Part shown: positions 12,561-22,908 of the stretch, one piece after another
Layout: each line of letters starts with the position of its first letter
Numbering within the stretch: the first letter of the stretch is position 1
From: Monilinia fructicola
Lineage: Eukaryota; Ascomycota; Leotiomycetes; Helotiales; Sclerotiniaceae
Length of the DNA stretch: 64,000 bases
Direction of reading: 5' to 3'
Assembly: GCA_008692225.1 (NCBI GenBank)
Contig: VICG01000013.1
Coordinates: 1,488,001 to 1,552,000 of the forward strand
Made by a program: the position numbers and the translations under genes
The notes under the pieces: model-generated
Databases searched by the model: none
Told to the model about the DNA's origin: nothing
The model's input: only the letters and a program-made list of their open reading frames with translations

Positions 12561-13535
12561 AACGCAAAATCGTCTTCCTTCAAATATTTGCATATGGCTT
12601 CTGATTTCCTGCGGCCAATTTGCCTGGTATGTGATGTGCAATTGAAGATGATCTGCTTTCGATGTAAGTCTCAGCTATTTTCTCTCTATCGTTGAAGGGA
12701 GTCTGGCTGTGACATTCCACCATCAGACGAACACCATACTTTGGTAATTGGGGAGGTGATCGGAAAACTACATCAACGATACCTACATAGACGAAAAGCT
12801 ACGAAAGTATTTCAACCCCCCTCTCATGCTCACACCAAACTTTCTAAAAGCCTCTCTACATCCAAAACTATCCATATCACCACCACCCCCCGTCCATGCC
12901 ATCAATTCGCCATATATACAATACAATACGATACAATACAACACCCCATCCTTTCAAACCGCTGCGCCAACCTCCTCCAGCGCCCAACCCCGCGCTAAGA
13001 TCCCACCCATCTGCGCATATTTGAGCACGATTTCCACGCACCAAGCGAACATTGCACCACCTGCATGGTAAACAAAGAGACACACACACAGCGCGCCTCT
13101 CACCCCATTGGCCACTTTCCACCCGCCAAGCAACACACCAGCCTCATCCATTCCCATTGGTCCCCTAAGCGGACTCCTACAGGGCCAAGAGGGGAGGCTG
13201 CACATGCGCACGTTTTCTATGGCCGGCGGACGTGTGAGATGCTGCGGGCGCGGTTTGCTGTTCAGTGAATGGAGGGAGTGGCGTGGAGGATTTTGAAGGG
13301 TTGTGAGAAAAGCACGGGGCCGACTGGGGATGAGCAAGTTACGAGGGAATTAGTTGGGACCCCTGCATGGCGGGGTTGTGGATATGGGAAAAAGGAGCCA
13401 TCGCATCGCCTTCATAAACAACGTCGATCTTCCTTAACCCGAACTTGCGCAGGTGTTTCGCGAAAGAAAAAAAAGGTCCAGCTCTTGTAATAAGCCTGGG
13501 AGATCATCCGTACTATCGCAAATAGTTGATTCAAA
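12561..13535. other. Intergenic region upstream of the copper-protein gene
   Basis: C/A-rich sequence with no supported gene. It includes a pyrimidine-purine alternating TATACAATACAATACGATACAATAC patch near 12913-12940 and a GC-rich section at 13000-13380. It probably contains the promoter and 5' leader of the gene starting at 13536. Confidence 0.45.
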
Positions 13536-14498
13536 ATGACGAGTCTTGATATCTTCCTCCTTCTCGCGTTCCTCTCCTCCCTCGTTTCCGCCCACTTCTC
13601 GCTCCAGTATCCCCCTGCGCGCGGTGACTCCTTTCTTCCGCCTGCTTCTCAGTGGGTTTATCCATGTATGTCATGTTATGTTATGTTACTCATTCCACTC
13701 CCATCCTCACCAATCAATCACTAACTCCCGGTCCCCAGGCGCAAACATCAACACCACCGAAAATCGCACCGCCTACCCCACCGACTCCTTCGCCATCGGC
13801 GTTGAGCTCCACCACAACTGGACATACATGTTCGTAAACCTCGGTATGATCCCTCTGGACTATTTCTCCTCATCCCCCATCTCCCCACATGCATACCTGA
13901 CACCCCTCCCAGGTCTCGGCACCAACGGCTCTTCCAATCTCAACATATCCCTAACCCCCTCCCCCCTCAATGTCACAGGGAAGGGATCCCTCTGTCTGAA
14001 GGAACTCGATATACCCGCCGATCTCAGAGTGGAAAACGGCCTGAACGCCACGATCCAAGTTGTTACCGTCGGAGAGAGCGGCAGTGCTCTTTACAACGTA
14101 AAGTCCCATCTCTACCAACCCAACCCCCTGTCCTAATAATTCCTTCCACCCCTCTCCTTCTTTCCCCCCCTCTCCATCTCCCCGCCCTTGCTCCCAGAAA
14201 TCAGACCAAGCGACCAAGGTTGAAAACTAACCTTCCCCCAAAGTGCGCAGATATAACCTTTTCAACCAACACCACCGCTCTCAACATCAGCGCCCCCGAC
14301 TCTGAAAATTGCCCCAACACGGACGCTATCAGGGTCGAGGAACTTACGACTGCTACCGCCACTTCCAGCACTACCAATACAACATCTAGCGCTTCTGCCT
14401 CCAGCTCTTCGAGCGGAGAAAGGCGCGCCAGGGCTTCTTTGAGTGCTGGAGTTATTCTACTAGGCGCTTTAGGAATTTCTAGTTTACTGATCGTTTGA
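13536..14498 (+). CDS. BIM1/X325-type GPI-anchored copper-binding protein
   Basis: Four exons (13536-13665, 13739-13843, 13913-14097, 14244-14498) give a 224-residue protein. Residues 1-19 are a signal peptide ending LVSA, and cleavage leaves His20 as the mature N-terminus in an HFSLQYPPARGD start. The BIM1-like family (LPMO-fold proteins that bind copper without polysaccharide activity) uses this N-terminal His to hold Cu(II). Matching family features follow: a PCANIN segment, an ELHHNW His pair, several Asn glycosylation sites, GLGTNGSSN, GKGSLCL and ALYNCADITF. The tail is Ser/Thr-rich, then a basic spot and a hydrophobic end, a typical GPI signal. Expected location is the cell surface. 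Intron 2 (69 nt) is a multiple of three and has no stop. The gene converges with the GST gene, whose stop lies 135 bp away. Confidence 0.85.
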
Positions 14499-14633
14499 TT
14501 GCTCAATCTCGAAAGAGAGGATGGGGATTTGCAGATTGGATAGGAGAGAAGATTACCCAGGGAGGTGATGAGTTTCGGAGGTATTTGAGCACGCAGCTCG
14601 GGAGATGGTATGACAGAATATAGTTGAAGCTAT

Positions 14634-15898
14634 TTATAGCAAAGCTTTCCACGCTCTATTTTCCATCTTCTTCAATCCCAAGAAATCAACGACTTGTCCC
14701 AGATGATCTACGCCCCAGAATCCCTCGGTTTTTCCAGACGAGTTGGTACACACCATCCACTAGCTGCTCGTCAGCACCCATCTATCCGTGCATTCATCGA
14801 AAAAATCTCACATCATTTTCAACAGTTGAAACGTGATGCATAAACTAGGATTTCTTGATAGCTGAGCCCGTTTATATACTTAATCCACGTGCAATAAAAA
14901 ATTCGCTTGAACATTTAGACAGCACTGAAAGTCTGACAGCTTTTCAACATCGAGATCGCTCTGGTGATGAGACGTACAAAAAAAAAGAAGAAAGTAAAAG
15001 GCACTTACTGGTAGTCCAAAGGCACCCTCCTGAATCGCCCTCCCATTATTCCTCCCGATCGCCTCTTTCCCCTTGCCCGGGATTTCCCTCAACACTATCC
15101 CCGCTTTCTCCTCTCCAATCACATCCCTCAATATCCCTTCCAATACCCCCGCAACTGTGATATCCTTCCCCTCAGCCCAATACAATTGATAAAAATTATC
15201 CAGAAGTTTACACAGCACTTCTTGTTCGGCCTTTTTCTCCGGGAACAAAAATGGCAATACACACAACGCACGTTGTATCTTCAATGTCGAATGAGGGAAG
15301 CCGACGGGGGTGGTCTTTGATATGGGGATATTGAAGAGAGAGGCCCAGCGGAGACGTTCCTGATTGATCCATTTATCTTTATCTGGGACACCGTCAGGGA
15401 TCAAGTTCATAACAGGGTTGGGAGTCGCCAAGCGCCAAAAGATTGTACAGGAGAAGACGAACTTTTAATGTTGATTGGGGGAATGCCTCCAACATCTTTC
15501 ATTATCCCGCCGAGAAAAACAGGCACATATTCGATATCGCATCTTGAAAACGTCGGATCGTTCTGGTGGAAGATGTGTGATTAGCATTTCCCGTTTCTGT
15601 GGAATTTCCCGGACCAAGAATGTATTGTTCTTATCCGTGCAGCTGACAGCTACTCTTGAGTAGGTCTGGAGGAGAGTAGCTTGTTGGCGTTCACAATTCA
15701 ACTCAAACTTTGAAGGTCACTGGACCAGACCGTCGATGCTGTTTTTATTTCTTTTGCTCAATCCTCATTCCCAAAGCCAAACAAAGCCCGAGGCAAACAC
15801 GCTCCAAACCAACCACTCACCCTAAAGATCCAATAAGCCTCATAAGCAAACGGACTAACGGTATCAACAAATAATGTGATCTTCGGTCTCCGCTCCAT
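14634..15898 (-). CDS. Glutathione S-transferase kappa / DsbA-type isomerase
   Basis: Exons on the minus strand are 15898-15821, 15562-15463, 15382-15009 and 14759-14634, giving 225 residues, the usual length for GST kappa. The frame is kept at every junction. The N-terminus reads KITLFVDTVSPFAYEAYW, with the TxSPF(A) motif whose Ser activates glutathione in this class. The segments CDIEYVPVFLGGIM, PPINIKNKDKWINQERLRWA, GRAIQEGAFGLPW and GFWGVDHLGQVVDFLGL are in the family order (thioredoxin fold with helical insertion). Likely mitochondrial or peroxisomal glutathione transferase or 2-hydroxychromene-2-carboxylate isomerase-like enzyme. Introns 1 and 3 are long for this genome (258 and 249 nt). 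An upstream in-frame ATG at 15961 would add 21 residues. The chosen start at 15898 matches family length. Confidence 0.9.
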
Positions 15899-16532
15899 CT
15901 TATCCATTCTGTCGATTTCTTCTCTCTCTGGCCAGTTCCCTACTTCCCCCAATTCCTTCAATGATATCCAGTCCTCCTATCAAGAGGCAAGAATGATAAA
16001 AATCCAGCCTTTAAATGAGCATAGGACAAGTATTGAATCAAACTTGAAGGTTGTCGATGTCCAAGATGTAAGTTACCATCCCTCGCACTAAAATCCCACT
16101 ACCTCGGTTCTCGGGAATGCGGGGAAGGGATTGTCACGCTAACTCCTGTAGATCATTTCATCAAGATTCAACATCACAACAATTCTCTTTCTAACTTTTA
16201 CTACCCACATTGTAGTTTTTCACATAATCATATTAGAACAACTAAGCCATTGAGAACTGATAATCTTAATCATACTTCATAATTCATAATTCATTCTAGG
16301 TGGGGGTATCATAGTGTACTAATCTAGGGTAATCGCTCTGAAAATCTACTATCAATAATAATGCAAAAGCAACCTCAGGTCCATCTCGTAATCGAAAACT
16401 AATCTCTCCTTGCCATATTCGCGTTCTGAAGCACTTCAATAAACATCCCCATCATTGAAAGTATTTCACTTCCATGTCCAGACCAAACTCGCGAAAGAAT
16501 AGTAAGCTGCCGAAACCTATACCTTAACCACT
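15899..16532. other. Intergenic region between GST-kappa and DDHD genes
   Basis: No supported gene. The left part should hold the GST-kappa promoter and the right part the 3' UTR of the DDHD gene. A 70-codon minus-strand frame overlapping the DDHD stop region has no supporting features. Confidence 0.5.
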
Positions 16533-19500
16533 CTACATCTGACTCTTCTTTCTCGCTCTCATGTTTGGTAGGGTATTCATCTTGCCTGGCCTCCTCCCAA
16601 TCTCCACACACAAGAAACGGGTAAAATCCTTACTGTTCCAGTAACTGCTATGTGCAGACAACATATCAATATATTGATTGGCCAACATGCCCTGACGATT
16701 GCCCAAAATCCAATCTACCTGACCATTCTCATTCAACTGACAGAATTTCTTCTCTGCCATTTCCTCGGCAGTGAAATCATGAACTTCCATTTCCATTTGA
16801 GAAGGCATCTTGGTTATAGCAGCAGGTCTAGGCATTTCTCCAACAGAAATTTCTTCATTTTGTGACATACCAGCGGCAGATTTCATCGCGTAAGCGACAG
16901 CGGTCATGAAACTGCGTGAAGAGTCTGGCACTTCTGCTGGCTTGAGACATGCGCTGTATCGTGAATCTACACATGCATTCAAACGATACGCGATAGGATC
17001 GTTGCAATGTATGATATTGTAAATGTTATCTACTGCCAAGCAGCCGAATGTACCCGCATCACCGAAAACTTCTTTACCACTGCCATTCTCACATTCGCAA
17101 CCGGCCTTGAAAATACCCTTCCTGGGCACTAAAGCTTTGTTTTCAAGTAGAAGGAAGAAGGCACATGGACTTCCAGCAAGGAAGCAATTTGTCGTTCGAA
17201 ATTCGAAATGCTTCGTGTTGGGTCTCCATGAAAGCTCGGCTGGTAAGGCGGTGGGTTGCTTGCTCAAAACTTCGAGGGCCATCACGCTGCCAAGAGAGTG
17301 TGAAAGGAGGTGAACCCGACCATTTTTGTGGAAGCCTGGATTGTTCTTACACCAGAGTCGGTATATACGGTTAGCCTCGGCAATCAAAGCTGCAATCATC
17401 TTGTGTTTGTGCCCGGACATATAGTAGGGAATATCCAACATCACATCCGAGATGAGCTCCCGGACTCTTGGAATTGTTGGTTGTGTGATGTCATTGAGGG
17501 AGTAATCACAACCAACACGGTCCTTGTCTCCAGGCTTTCTTGGTCCGCCATCTTCAAAAGAAAGGTTCGCGCGCCAATTGACAGGGAGCACTGTAACGCC
17601 ACAAAATTCTTCTCGGAGCACCTTCCTTACATCGTCGTTAGTTAGTTCGCGCTTCATCTCGCACCGGAAGCTGTTGACTGCAAGAGTGAAGCTAAAGCTA
17701 TCCATACGCTCTGAAAGTTTCTGTCCAATGCCATGAACAACTAAACAAAGGTCAGAAACCTTTTCGGGTTCATCCTGTGTCTTGCATGCCGGGCATGCAT
17801 CCGAAATACCACAGTCAGAATTGCTATGCTTAGGAGGCTTTCCTTGTGGTTTCGCGATAGATGTTGATTTTTTGCAAGGATGAAGCTTGTTCCATGCCTT
17901 TCGATCAAAGCCACGAACGACAGCTACACCAACACATGCACCATTTTTGATCTTGGTAAGTGGTCTACGTCCATAATAAGCCGAAGGACAGAGACTGGGC
18001 TTCAGAATGAAAGCTTCCTCGCAATTCTTGTAGATGACTTGAGAATTCGGGTACTTCTTACTGATTGAAGTCGCTGCAGTTGGCTTTGCATCTGACTCTT
18101 CGACCTTGCCCTCTGCAGCAGCCTCGCCATAGAAGCAACGCGCAGCACAATAGGGATCTGTAGATAGCATATGTTCGGAAGCGTCGAGTGCTGAAGCCTT
18201 GGAATCTTTTTCGTTTGGCCAAAGACGATGAACAATTTTCTCTTCCCCTTCAGGGCCAACTTCTATGGCAGAATTGAGCTGATCATCCCATGTTTGTGAC
18301 CAGCATTCATTCGCCCTATAACCCTTCTCTAGCTGATTTGCAACAGCTGGCTCAACAGGGCACATAGTCTCTTTATAGAACCAAGTACCGTAGATGCAAG
18401 GGTATCGATCGTTAAGAGGCGACCAGTAAATTGGTTGCACTACCAAACACGGTAGCCTGACTGAATGTAGCCTGGAAGTTCCGACAGGCACATCAACTTG
18501 GCATTTAGTATGATCCTTGTGTTTGTAAGCTTTGCACCCTTCCACTTCCATATCCTCCGTGGAATCACGCTCGTGAGAATTTTGAGAATCAATGGCAGGT
18601 TCATTACCATGTGTTGGGTCACCCTGAGGGGCAGGGTTTTCACCACGAGCGGGTAGTTTCAGAAAAGGCTTCCCCGTTGTACCAGATCCCGCAGCTTGTC
18701 CACTTTTGGTGTACGCGTTGCCATTTCTAGCCACGGGTAAACTGGTTTCGGAATTCTGCAGGTGGGATTCGCAGATGCACTTGTCATTTGTAGCGTCTCC
18801 TTGGTCATGAATCGTGTGATCCGCCGACAAGTCTTCATCCGAGTCACTGTATAACTCATCCTCATGATCAGCCATGCCGTCTGCCTGTCGCCTGCCAAAT
18901 AATCTTCCCTTGTTTCTAGGCTTTTGGCTTGTCGTAGCTACCTTTTGTTCCACGCATGCATCGATCTCGGCCGGTCCAGAATGCTGGAACTGATTGTCAT
19001 TAGACTTTATTTTGTGTAGGTGTCTGTTCGCTCCATTAGAATGCTGGATCTGGTGGCGATGAGGATTTGAATCTTGTATCAGCGGTTTGGTGGATTGCCC
19101 AAACTGTCTATCGTGGAATGTAGACTTGTGCAGGGGTGTTCCACTAGAATTCTGGATATGGCGGGGATGCGAATTGGTCTTACGAGCCGAAGATTTGGCG
19201 GAGTGTTCCAATTGATTATTGTTAGACATCTGCTTGTGTGCGGACTGTCCAGAAGAATACTGAGATTGATTGTTGCTGTGAAAAGCCTCATGTACAGTAG
19301 CGCCAGAACATCTTTCTAACTCGGTACAGCACTCCGATCTGCCTTTGGAAGATGTCTTCAATGCATGCTTCTCTAGAATCTGGCCATCATCTTGTTTGGG
19401 TGGGTCGCAGCAGCTTCCAAATCTTGTTGGGGATTCGGGTTCAGGTTGATCTTGATAAGAAACATTGCCCTTACTCTCATCACAGCAGCTTGAGATAGAA

Positions 19501-21359
19501 TTTGCTTCCGTTTCTTTGGATGGATCAGGCTTGCTCTTATTGCAGCTGCCTGAAAATTCAGTTTCGGCCTCGGAATCCTTTCGCTTAGAAGAGCTATTGC
19601 CCTTACTCTTATCACAGCTACCCGAGAATATAGTTTCGGCTTGGGATTCTCTTCGCTTCAAAGAGCTGCTGTCCTTACTTTGCTCGCATCTGCCCAAGAA
19701 AATACTTTCGACTTCGGATAGTTGTCGCTGGAGGGAGCTGTCGCCTTTGTTTTCGTCACAACAACTTGGTATTCGTGAGGCTAGCGAAGCGATGCCATGT
19801 TTCTCCTCTTTATAATCGAATTCAGCACAGCAAGCATCTTCATCATCATGTCCATCATCGGACTCATCATTGTCTTCAGTCTTGTGGCGATGATTTTTGC
19901 AGAACGAGGCTGAACTTGGCTCCATCTGAGCTTTCAGTTGCTGGTCAAACCAAGCCTCTGTCTTCTCTATTTGATTGGTTTCATTTGGGTCATCAGTAGC
20001 AATTGCCTTTCCCTTGGTCTTCGACTTTCTTGTAGAAGGGTTCTTGTCCTTAGGTAGCTCAATAATAATATTTTCTGCAGGTTTGGAATCTCTTTCGGAT
20101 CTTTTCCTTTCGGATCTTCCTTTCTTACAATTGTGTGACCAATGCTTGGATCGCTTGAGCTGATCTGCCTCATCGTTCTGAAGTTCTTCTTCGGTGCACG
20201 AACACTCAGGCTTGGGATTGCCTTCTGGTTTGGTTTCCCTGTCGACCTTTTCTCTTTCGGATTTTACTCTCGTACAATTGTGCTCCCACTGCCTAGATAG
20301 CTTGTGCTGGTCGTCCTTATCTTGCTGAATTTCGTTCTCAGTGCACGAACACTCGGGCTGGAGATCATCCGGCTGACGTCCTTTGCAGTCTCCTCTTTTA
20401 GGCTTTCCCGGGTGAAGTGGCTCGGTAGGTAAACTATATCCCGATTGAGGTTCCTCAAATGTTCCGACTTCACAAGCTGAGTCTTCTGGCGGATTGTTAC
20501 ACGAACACGCAGGTTCAGGATCTTCCTCTAATTTGGATTCCCTTGCAGACCTTCCTCTTTCGGATTTTCCCTTTCTGCGATTGTGCTCCCAATGTTTGGA
20601 ATGCTTTATTTGATCAGGTTTATCTTCCTGGGTGTCCTCCTTGGACTTGGGATTGATGATTGGCACTGCGGAGGTGGGTTTGTCTTTGGTCTGTTGATGT
20701 AATATATGGGGTTGGTAGGTTTGAGTTTCAGTCCCCACATTTTGGGAAGCTTTGGGGCAAGATGCACACGTGCATGTTCCTGTCTTCTTCCTACACCACA
20801 GATGACTTCCTTTGCAGGGACAGCCAATCATTTCTAATGCAGATTTCGCCCCTTTTCCACCTACGACGTGTTCCTGGTGGTAACTTGCAGTCCCAGAATT
20901 GGTTGGCTGTTGGTGAGTTGTCGATCCAGTCGTTGGTTGATATGTTTCTGGATTTGCTATGGTAGGCTTCAATGATTCTTTGAAGTCTTTGGCCTCCTGT
21001 CGAGTCTTGGGCTTCAAGCCAATAACAAGCTTCTTGTCTACGGTCGGCTCGATGCCTGATTTGGGTCTAGATGTACGATTATGGCTTTTGCGGTCCCTCT
21101 TCGAACCCATTCGCAACCATGCCTCCAGAAGCGCCTTGTTATCGCACTTTTGAAAAGGTCGAGGAGGGTACTTGATATTCTTGGAGTCGGCGGTTGGAGG
21201 TGCTCCTGCAGTGAGAGAATCATCGAGTGGAAGAGGGGAGCAATAGAAGAACTGTGCTCGCATTGGGGGCATCTCATCACACGGTTTGCGTACTTGCTCG
21301 CTGCTGCTGGGAGGTGCAAAGTCACACCCACGTCCCAAGGTATGAATAGGTAGAGACAT
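16533..21359 (-). CDS. DDHD-domain phospholipase (PA-PLA1-like) with giant Cys/His-rich insertion
   Basis: One uninterrupted exon of 1,608 codons. Residues 34-82 (QFFYCSPLPLDD, then PPRPFQKCDNKALLEAWL) are the conserved N-terminus of fungal DDHD proteins. Residues 957-1160 carry the pre-catalytic region (VPVGTSRLHSVRLP, QPIYWSPLND, GTWFYKETMCPVE). The alpha/beta-hydrolase core begins at VVHGIGQ (about 1207). The nucleophile is Ser1355 in SHSLGS, which matches the SHSLG/GHSLG variants of this family. The DDHD domain follows (about 1385-1590), with AVDNIYNIIHCNDPIAYR and LSAHSSYWNSKDFTRF. The family hydrolyses phosphatidic acid or related phospholipids on ER/Golgi membranes. Residues about 90-950 are not expected: they are low-complexity, Cys/His/charged, with three separate tandem-repeat families. 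The core is intact, so the enzyme is probably active. A paralogue of a normal-sized DDHD protein is possible. Confidence 0.88.
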   Translation of the reverse strand: MSLPIHTLGRGCDFAPPSSSEQVRKPCDEMPPMRAQFFYCSPLPLDDSLTAGAPPTADSKNIKYPPRPFQKCDNKALLEAWLRMGSKRDRKSHNRTSRPKSGIEPTVDKKLVIGLKPKTRQEAKDFKESLKPTIANPETYQPTTGSTTHQQPTNSGTASYHQEHVVGGKGAKSALEMIGCPCKGSHLWCRKKTGTCTCASCPKASQNVGTETQTYQPHILHQQTKDKPTSAVPIINPKSKEDTQEDKPDQIKHSKHWEHNRRKGKSERGRSARESKLEEDPEPACSCNNPPEDSACEVGTFEEPQSGYSLPTEPLHPGKPKRGDCKGRQPDDLQPECSCTENEIQQDKDDQHKLSRQWEHNCTRVKSEREKVDRETKPEGNPKPECSCTEEELQNDEADQLKRSKHWSHNCKKGRSERKRSERDSKPAENIIIELPKDKNPSTRKSKTKGKAIATDDPNETNQIEKTEAWFDQQLKAQMEPSSASFCKNHRHKTEDNDESDDGHDDEDACCAEFDYKEEKHGIASLASRIPSCCDENKGDSSLQRQLSEVESIFLGRCEQSKDSSSLKRRESQAETIFSGSCDKSKGNSSSKRKDSEAETEFSGSCNKSKPDPSKETEANSISSCCDESKGNVSYQDQPEPESPTRFGSCCDPPKQDDGQILEKHALKTSSKGRSECCTELERCSGATVHEAFHSNNQSQYSSGQSAHKQMSNNNQLEHSAKSSARKTNSHPRHIQNSSGTPLHKSTFHDRQFGQSTKPLIQDSNPHRHQIQHSNGANRHLHKIKSNDNQFQHSGPAEIDACVEQKVATTSQKPRNKGRLFGRRQADGMADHEDELYSDSDEDLSADHTIHDQGDATNDKCICESHLQNSETSLPVARNGNAYTKSGQAAGSGTTGKPFLKLPARGENPAPQGDPTHGNEPAIDSQNSHERDSTEDMEVEGCKAYKHKDHTKCQVDVPVGTSRLHSVRLPCLVVQPIYWSPLNDRYPCIYGTWFYKETMCPVEPAVANQLEKGYRANECWSQTWDDQLNSAIEVGPEGEEKIVHRLWPNEKDSKASALDASEHMLSTDPYCAARCFYGEAAAEGKVEESDAKPTAATSISKKYPNSQVIYKNCEEAFILKPSLCPSAYYGRRPLTKIKNGACVGVAVVRGFDRKAWNKLHPCKKSTSIAKPQGKPPKHSNSDCGISDACPACKTQDEPEKVSDLCLVVHGIGQKLSERMDSFSFTLAVNSFRCEMKRELTNDDVRKVLREEFCGVTVLPVNWRANLSFEDGGPRKPGDKDRVGCDYSLNDITQPTIPRVRELISDVMLDIPYYMSGHKHKMIAALIAEANRIYRLWCKNNPGFHKNGRVHLLSHSLGSVMALEVLSKQPTALPAELSWRPNTKHFEFRTTNCFLAGSPCAFFLLLENKALVPRKGIFKAGCECENGSGKEVFGDAGTFGCLAVDNIYNIIHCNDPIAYRLNACVDSRYSACLKPAEVPDSSRSFMTAVAYAMKSAAGMSQNEEISVGEMPRPAAITKMPSQMEMEVHDFTAEEMAEKKFCQLNENGQVDWILGNRQGMLANQYIDMLSAHSSYWNSKDFTRFLCVEIGRRPGKMNTLPNMRARKKSQM
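18969..19280 (-). repeat. Protein repeat family C in DDHD insertion (residues about 694-797)
   Basis: Five units of about 20 residues rich in Asn, Gln, His and Ser, with the pattern (N/D)xQ(x)(Q/E)(H/Y)S, then small residues and an HK or RK turn. It resembles prion-like low-complexity sequence and contrasts with the Cys-rich family B just before it. Confidence 0.7.
19404..19769 (-). repeat. Protein repeat family B in DDHD insertion (residues about 531-652)
   Basis: Five units of 23-31 residues, each with S(C/R)C(D/E/N) followed by (E/Q/K)SKG or NKG, a Ser run, and an acidic (S/E)AE(T/S)-(I/E)F segment before the next Cys. The first and fourth units carry a CC pair, the middle ones a single Cys. 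Hydrophilic and likely disordered apart from the Cys positions. Confidence 0.7.
20070..20627 (-). repeat. Protein repeat family A in DDHD insertion (residues about 245-430)
   Basis: Three copies of a unit of about 60-70 residues: a D(Q/H)-basic lead, then (K/R)(H/Q)W(E/S)HN, a Lys/Arg/Glu-rich helix and an (A/E)CSC end in the first two copies. The copies start at about residues 249, 350 and 399. They are preceded by a separate Cys-dense patch around residues 180-201 (GCPCKG, WCRK, CTCASC). The Cys-x-Cys ends and WxHN cores suggest metal binding, but this is inference. Confidence 0.7.
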
Positions 21360-22908
21360 GTTGTCTTGTACTGTCCAAAATTCAATAAGCGGTTTTCGCA
21401 GAGTACATGGAGGAACACTGGCGGACTTACTGTTATGAACGAAGTGATATTAGATTATTAGGAGGATTAAAGGAATAAACAATAGTCTGCGAACGTGATT
21501 GTCGTCAAGGAATCAGAAGCAGAGACTGTATAGTGATGCTGATGGCGGTGTAACAGATAATAAGGTGTAAAGAATGTCAAGGGAATGATACTGAAGATGG
21601 AGACGAAAGAGAACAGGAAGAGAGAAAAAGAGAAGCCATGAACAATCAAGATTGTCGCTGCCGACAGCAGGCAAGCGCGAAATAGGAAGGATGTACCTAC
21701 AGAACCTAGGCGTGTTTGTTTGGGGAGGGGCGTCGAGGCAACAGCGATCTAGATAGCTACCTAGGTAGGTATGTACAACAGACAATCTGCGAGAGATGAC
21801 GTCGGCTAGGTTAACCTTATGGTTTTGGCGCTTTGGGGATGGTGGATGGGGGAACAAAAACATCACATGCCAGTATTAGAACTAAGACAGTGAGAGAAAG
21901 TTTAAAACCTTGGAATACATGCAAGGGAAGAAATGTATCATCATTTATCTGTGAATAGCTTCAAATGTCGTGGAATCGTGATATCACGATATCATGGTAC
22001 CTAGGTATGTAGGTATGTAGGTATGTAGGTGTTGGATGAGAGTGATAAATCCAAAACCCTGTATGAAGTAAAGGAGGGAAATCCATGGATACGGTACGAA
22101 GGTAAATAATGAGAAAAGCGGTGCGTGAAGAAGGGTGGTGGTGTGATAACGTAAGCGACTATCATATAAACAAAAAAAAGAATTAATTATGAGTCTGGTG
22201 GTGGTGGTCCTGGTGGTCCTGCTGATAAGGCTACGCGAGGGCCAATACAGTAATACTTGGCTCAAGCCCACTCACGATAGACAAAAAGACCGCCTGGGCA
22301 GACAGCGTGAACGAACGTTTGCAACTTCATTGTACATTTCTTTTTATTCCTTCTACTCTACAAACATTTTGAAGCTTTCCTATTCCCTAAGGTCTCTCTC
22401 TCCCTGTTTACCAGTTGCGCACCCTTCTTCCATCATAAATTTAAGCCAGATCTCATTAATCCTCCTTGATTACACACATGTAGTTAAAATGTACAGTATG
22501 TACAGGATCAAGAGGCCGAGAGATGAACAGGTATCGTATTGCAGCAAATTGATCAAAAAGAAAAGAAAAAAAGAGCGGAAATATCGAAATAAAACTTGTA
22601 TCGCTAAATGAAACTTTGGTTCATTCCATATATGCAGAAACTAACCGTATACAATCGTGAAGCTCCATTTCCAGGGAGAATCATACTAGCTGAAGTGTTT
22701 CAGCTCATGTCGACCAATACCCCCCCCCTCCCGTAGGCTTTGGAAATAAATTCGAGATCGACATAGAACTATTGTCTGAATAATCTTGTGCTGCGCAACC
22801 AGGCAAGGTCGATAAAGCTGCGTATACTTCCATGTTATTCAACTAACGTGGAAATGACAATGGCACATATACACACCACGTGGAAGTGTCCAAATTGATA
22901 AGAGGGCC
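21360..22908. other. Intergenic region with TACCTAGGTA-type words
   Basis: No supported gene. Contains the presumed promoter of the DDHD gene, a T/C-rich coding strand leader, and two palindromic TACCTAGGTA patches (about 21760 and 22000), the second followed by TATGTAGG repeats to 22032. The 140-codon frame at 22189-22611 is Ser/Lys-rich and looks incidental. Confidence 0.5.

Noticed and set aside
18440..20830. Many 60-120 codon frames opposite or shifted to the DDHD gene
   Set aside because: They are shadows of the long, compositionally biased reading frame on the minus strand.
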